NCBI GenBank assembly: GCA_012934845.2
Contig: WNNJ02003085.1
Span: 1-64,000 of the forward strand
DNA length: 64,000 nucleotides
Source of the DNA: Pomphorhynchus laevis
Taxonomy: Eukaryota > Acanthocephala > Palaeacanthocephala > Echinorhynchida > Pomphorhynchidae
Direction: 5' to 3'
Shown here one piece after another: positions 59,700 through 64,000 of the stretch. Every line of letters begins with the position of its first letter. Position 1 is the first letter of the stretch. The notes under the pieces were generated by a model. It was not told the DNA's origin, did no database searches, and worked only from the letters and a program-made list of their open reading frames with translations. A program made the position numbers and the translations under genes.

Positions 59700-62600
59700 T
59701 AATTTTTTTTTTTTTAATAATTGATTTTTTTTGAAAAAAAAACAAACAAATATAGTTATACTATAAATTTTAGTTCATTGAGTTTGCAGGTCGATGTCGA
59801 GCAGAACGAGGACCGCGAATACACATCGAAATTGAACGAGCCAACTGAATTCCAATCTTTGACCGTAATTTTGTCAATTCTTCTGAGTAGGAATGATTGT
59901 TTTTTATTGCCATCTTCTGTGCAATTCTCTGAATTAATTGTGCAGATGATTTTACTGCTCCACCGAAACATGATAACACGATAGGTGCGAAATTCGCCCT
60001 CTCTATGGCAGTTACTCTATCTTGATACTTAGCGAATTTACGTGTTTCGTGACATGTAAAAGCAGCCCCAGCGGATTTCGAAAGGTTGGACGGAGCGAAA
60101 ACGTTAAAAACGCAAGTATCAAATAAAGTTCGCTCCGAACGACTTCCATAAAAACCACAGCAGGCGATATCCAAACGTGCATCATGAGCGCGAGATGTAG
60201 ATATGCGCTCGAAATGAATACTAGAATTTACTGGCAGTAGTGTTGGCTCTTTTTGCACATTATCACATATTTCTGTCAAGGTTTTAGAAAATATATCACG
60301 AATTGAATCATGTCTTATCGATGGATGACCTCCGGTGGGACAGGTAAGTGAGTGAGCCAGAGAATTATGTTCACCGCAGGGGCAATGAGAGGGCGCGTCT
60401 AGTGGTAGTCTATGATATCGAGCTGCAAGTGCGTCACGAAATTCTACATTGCTAACTCGAGTCCAACGATCACTCGTAGGATATGTGGAGAGCCATGACG
60501 AGGCACCTTTGACTTGTAGATGTTCCATAATACGTAACAAATTGTCACCAACATTAGCTACTCGATCTCTAAGCAATGACTTTTGAATATCAATCTTTGA
60601 AGTGCCTATAAGGGCAATGCGTTTGGATTGTTCAGTCCTTAAGTCCACACCGTATAAGCCATTTAAATAAGGAGTGCATATATCTTTTGAGCTTTTAAAC
60701 TCTTCTATCGCAGTAAAACGTGGGTCAGCAATACCTAGACCACCTAGTCTTATCGGAAGGGAAAATAACGGCCATAAATAATCGTCGTCAGGCAATTTCA
60801 AATTAAAAAGCTTATCAAAACGCTTCTGAATGGTGTCATAGAGATAATCGAAACTACCAATTGAACAGTTTGTGGTTCTTTGCAAGTGAATCCATTTATG
60901 CTGAAGCGATCTGGTCATACTAGTATAGCTTATCTGCAAATCAAGAATACCCACGTCAGCAAGACGATTTACTAATGAGCAATAATTAGAGATCTTTTGT
61001 TCCGTAGTTTTATTTATATAATCATCTGTTCCAATAGGAGCACCGAGTACTAACGTGCCATCGACAACAATGTCGATTCCCGTTTCATTAAAAAGTTTGC
61101 GGGTACTATCTGCATTTTCGGGACTAGTTAGTAGAACGCATTTGTTGCTGTTGACATGAAATCCGAAAGCACGGCCGTAGTCACACAAGAATTTGAAAGC
61201 CTTGTAAATTTGCACAGGTTCGCCGATTAAATTGCCATCATCCGCGTACCAGAATTGGTTGATGTTAGGAAACTCCTCAGTAATGTTCAACAATAATGGC
61301 AGGGTTGCTACGGCAAAAGCTGGCATAGCAAGTACATCACCTTGCGTAAATCCCTCTTGGGATTTGATGAAACTATCACCAGTTGAAAAATTTGAAGGGT
61401 TATCGTAAAAATTGTGTAGTATAGTAGACATAGAGGGACAAATGCGTGATATATTAGCGAGAGCTGCCTTTCGATTTATTCTGTTAAATGCATTATCTGC
61501 ATCAACAGTGAGAAGAACTGCATCAGGATCTTTTAACAGGCATTCGCAAACTGCGTGCGTGACGCACTCCACTCCAGCTCGTTGACCAGCGCACATTTGC
61601 AACCGTCCGCACACTTCTTGAATATCATTGGAAATTATAGAAAGAATGGCTTTCGACATTATTCTCCTACTAACGTCGCCAATACCAATAGGCCTTATTC
61701 CCGATTTTTTGGATTAGGCTATTAATCTGCTTGAAGCCAATACATTTATAACATCAGTAGGCATAAGCTCAGTAGCTAAAGATTTTGCGAACGTTGACAA
61801 AACTTTAGTCAATTCAGCAGATTCGTGACCAAACTTAGTTAACATCTGTAGCCATGACTGTGCATCAATGCCGGAGGGACCTGCTCCACCTTTAACACGT
61901 TTAGCCATACGAATTATCAATTCACTATCGATTGAATCAAAAATCACAGGGTGAAAATTTGGAACTGTGATTGGGAAAGACCAGTTAACAGCATGAGGAA
62001 CTAATGGACTCGGTACAGGGTGCTTGTCGAGTAATAATTCCCGAACAGTTTTAGAACCAATCACATCCTCTGGTTGCAAAGGAACGCCATCATAAGAATC
62101 GTTGTCTAGAAGATGCATTGCTGTGTTCAGTCGAGAGCTTTCAACCAATGAGACGAATTTTTTGCGCCAATCTCTTGACTTCGAAGGTTGAATTTTTAAG
62201 GCTTTCATATTTTGAAGGGCCGAGGCTTCAGCGTATAATCCAGCATAGTCATTATTGAACCACATGTCCAATCGTCGGGATAAAGTTGATTTCAATGATT
62301 TGGGAGATTGACGAGAATTACGTTGAAGAATAAGATGTCCAAAGATGATGTACTTAGTAAAAGTTTCCGAATTAGTGAGAGAATCCCTGAATATGCGTGC
62401 AAGTTCTGATATAAATTGTTTGGACTCTGAACATTTTGGAAGTCGAAATAAGTTAGGTTTCCATTGTATGACGATCGAGAATATATCCTGTATAGACAAT
62501 ACATCGGACTCTTGACGAGTATTCATTGTGTAATTTATATTTATATGGTTGTTAAGAGGACAATGCCGATGATCAGAGTTTTCACAATCTGAATTCGGTT

Positions 62601-62815
62601 TACTCAATATGGACATAGCAATATTATTGGAAGCTGTTGCGGAGCAATTTACTTCACGATTGGAACAATTCACAGCTGAGCAATTCAAGCATAGGATATT
62701 CTGCTTAGCACATCGACATCCTTTACATTTAGCATTCGGGCCGTTGCATGAACAGCATTTCAGAGTTGTCGCAGGCTTGCCCTTGGGCATTTATTTTGTT
62801 TAAGAACAGAATTGA
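59700..62815 (-). mobile_element. Almost intact RLE-type LINE
   Basis: The single ORF (62790-59770) is preceded by a short leader and followed by ~60 nt of 3' untranslated sequence ending in A-rich and TTA repeats at 59690-59725. One in-frame stop is the only break seen. It is next to a second RLE element on the same strand and a truncated APE LINE downstream. Confidence 0.8.
59770..62790 (-). pseudogene. RLE LINE polyprotein: zinc cluster, RT, CCHC, nuclease; one stop codon
   Basis: 1006 codons with a TAA at codon 359 (61714-61716) in an otherwise open frame. Residues 11-49 form a Cys-rich cluster (CCSCNGPNAKCKGCRC, CLNC), like CXC zinc domains. RT begins GGAGPSGIDAQSW, crosses the stop within the RPIGIGDVSRRI region, and has TVDADNAFNR (about 428-437), a GFTQGD motif B and FWYADDGN (YADD 515-518). 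A CCHC (803-817), an RHD box and LDI...LFDT (about 872-891) fit the PD-(D/E)XK nuclease of R2/NeSL/Hero-type LINEs. Both RT Asp residues are intact. Which clade is uncertain. Confidence 0.85.
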
Positions 62816-62986
62816 ATTGCACTGTAATAATAATAGACTTGATAAAATTAATTTTTTTTGATTTAATAATATTTATTCCGAATGTACAGAAAATAAGGTT
62901 CCCTCGAATGGGCCACTACTGTCATAATTCGTAAATGTACAAAAGTTATGAAACATTCCAACGTAGAAAGAAAAAAAATAATGCAT
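62816..62986. other. Junction between two RLE LINEs
   Basis: Holds AATAATAATAGACTTGATAA (shared with 58199) and an A/T-rich tract that may be the 3' tail of the right-hand element. Confidence 0.4.
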
Positions 62987-64000
62987 TCATCCAATTGAAG
63001 CTATTCCAGTCACCGCGTTCCCCATGGGCCGAGTAAATTCACCGATTCGTGATCGTGGAGCCCGCATGCAGCAGGAAATATAACGCGCGAGAATTATACT
63101 AAATCGTGTTCGTATAAGCGAAATCATATCGCTATAGCTTCGTTGCAGTTTGGAGGACATCCTTGCAGCGATTGTCTGCATCAACGGTTTCGCTGTCGGA
63201 CCAAATCCTCCAGTAGCTGCCAGGACAAACGGTATGAAAGACGAGTGTTCAATTTCACTAATTCGTTCCTGATACTTTGCTCTTTTCCGATTCTCGTGGT
63301 ATTCGAAACTTGCATCGACAGTCCTTAGGTGATAAGATGGAGCCAAGTTGTTGAAGACGCAGACATCTATGAATGTCCGCTCCAACCTACCACCGAATAA
63401 ACCGCCGCATACAATATCAGGATGATCATCTTCTCCCCGGGCTGTGGTCGAGCACTGAAATACAAAGTCATTTGTAACGGGCTGAAGTGCGGGTTCAATC
63501 CCGCACTTCGTTGCATATTTCAGATAAGGCGGAGGCCAAAACATCCCTTACCTCATTGTGACGAATAATTGGGAGAGCCCCTCTTTTGCACGACAATGCA
63601 TGGGTTAGACAGATATCATCTCCACATTCGCACTTTTTCGGTAGACTAGATAAGGACCAGTTATACCTTGCAGCAACCGCATCCTGAAATTCGAATTTTG
63701 TCATGTTAAATCCCGACGCTTTAAGAGGACTCGTTTGAAGCCAACTTGAAGCCCCTTTGACCGATGCATACTGTAGAAGCTTGACTGTTTGAATTGAAGC
63801 ACGTTCACGTAAACCAACCAATAGTGATGCAGAACGTAATCTGTTGTCGCTAGCAATATCTTTCAGAGCTTGGGTTTGTAGCCTATCTACTTCGAGAATA
63901 TTATCCGACTGGTCAAAAGCTCTGCACAATTGTTTTGACGCGTTCTGCACGTATGGAGCGTCTACGCAAGGATCTCGAAATCCCATACCTCCGAAACTCA
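62987..64000 (-). pseudogene. Second RLE LINE, C-terminal part, runs off the window
   Basis: The frame 64000-63495 (GGMGFRDPCVDAPY, then CECGDDICLTHALSC, the CCHC, and RHNEVRD) continues after a frameshift near 63500 in 63544-62987 (HPDIVCGGLFGGRLERTFIDV, the PD-(D/E)XK core, then YHENRKRAKYQERI). It corresponds to residues ~700-1006 of the neighbouring element but is clearly a different family member. RT lies beyond 64000. Confidence 0.8.

Overview
This is a eukaryotic, very AT-rich window with standard-code ORFs, GT-AG introns and no prokaryotic signals. Most of it is retroelement debris around two host genes. The mix of elements points to an invertebrate animal: Penelope-like elements (PLEs), RTE, CR1/L2-like and Jockey/I-like LINEs, LINEs with a restriction-like endonuclease (RLE), one Merlin DNA transposon and tRNA-like short repeats. 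A PDZ-type exon agrees with this. The Rab7 protein is rather diverged, which would fit a fast-evolving lineage. I cannot name the phylum from this sequence.

Host genes. (1) On the + strand, a three-exon model (5986-7132, 7189-7383, 21594-21877) keeps one frame across GT-AG junctions. It encodes about 541 aa of Ser/Asn-rich sequence ending in a PDZ-like domain. Its second intron is 14.2 kb of transposon remains. (2) On the - strand, a complete Rab7-type small GTPase of 206 aa lies in four exons (55304-55365, 45449-45575, 36293-36517, 31524-31730) over 23.8 kb. All G-box motifs and the C-terminal CxC are present. The two genes converge on 21.9-31.5 kb.

Layout. 1-5.9 kb: AT-rich DNA, a tRNA-like short element and an inverted Naiad/PLE junction. 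5.9-21.9 kb: the PDZ gene, whose intron holds an RLE LINE tail, an RTE copy, a PLE endonuclease relic, two Jockey/I-like LINEs in opposite orientation, a tRNA-like SINE and the best Naiad copy. 21.9-31.5 kb: PLE ends with hammerhead-like cores, a tandem ~380-bp repeat, (TA)n, a long RTE copy and a second Naiad copy. 31.5-55.4 kb: Rab7 introns with a PLE flanked by pseudo-LTRs (itself hit by an RTE tail), a third Naiad copy, a composite flanked by inverted PLE ends, palindromic PLE ends, tail-to-tail CR1-like LINEs, Merlin and more LINEs. 55.4-64 kb: further LINEs, a 180-bp-period duplication, and an almost intact RLE LINE (one in-frame stop) next to the tail of a second one that runs off the window.

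Most interesting material. (a) Naiad-type PLEs with permuted order: N-terminal GIY-YIG, a CxC linker, then RT. (b) Many hammerhead-like cores in PLE ends, two with complete helix I, helix II and a loopless helix III. (c) A second set of structured repeats, including a tandem ~380-bp unit and tRNA-like SINEs, in which GAAAC and CTGATGA are joined by a helix whose pairing covaries between diverged copies and interleaves with a second covarying helix. This set resembles a permuted hammerhead or retrozyme and is the best candidate here for something undescribed.
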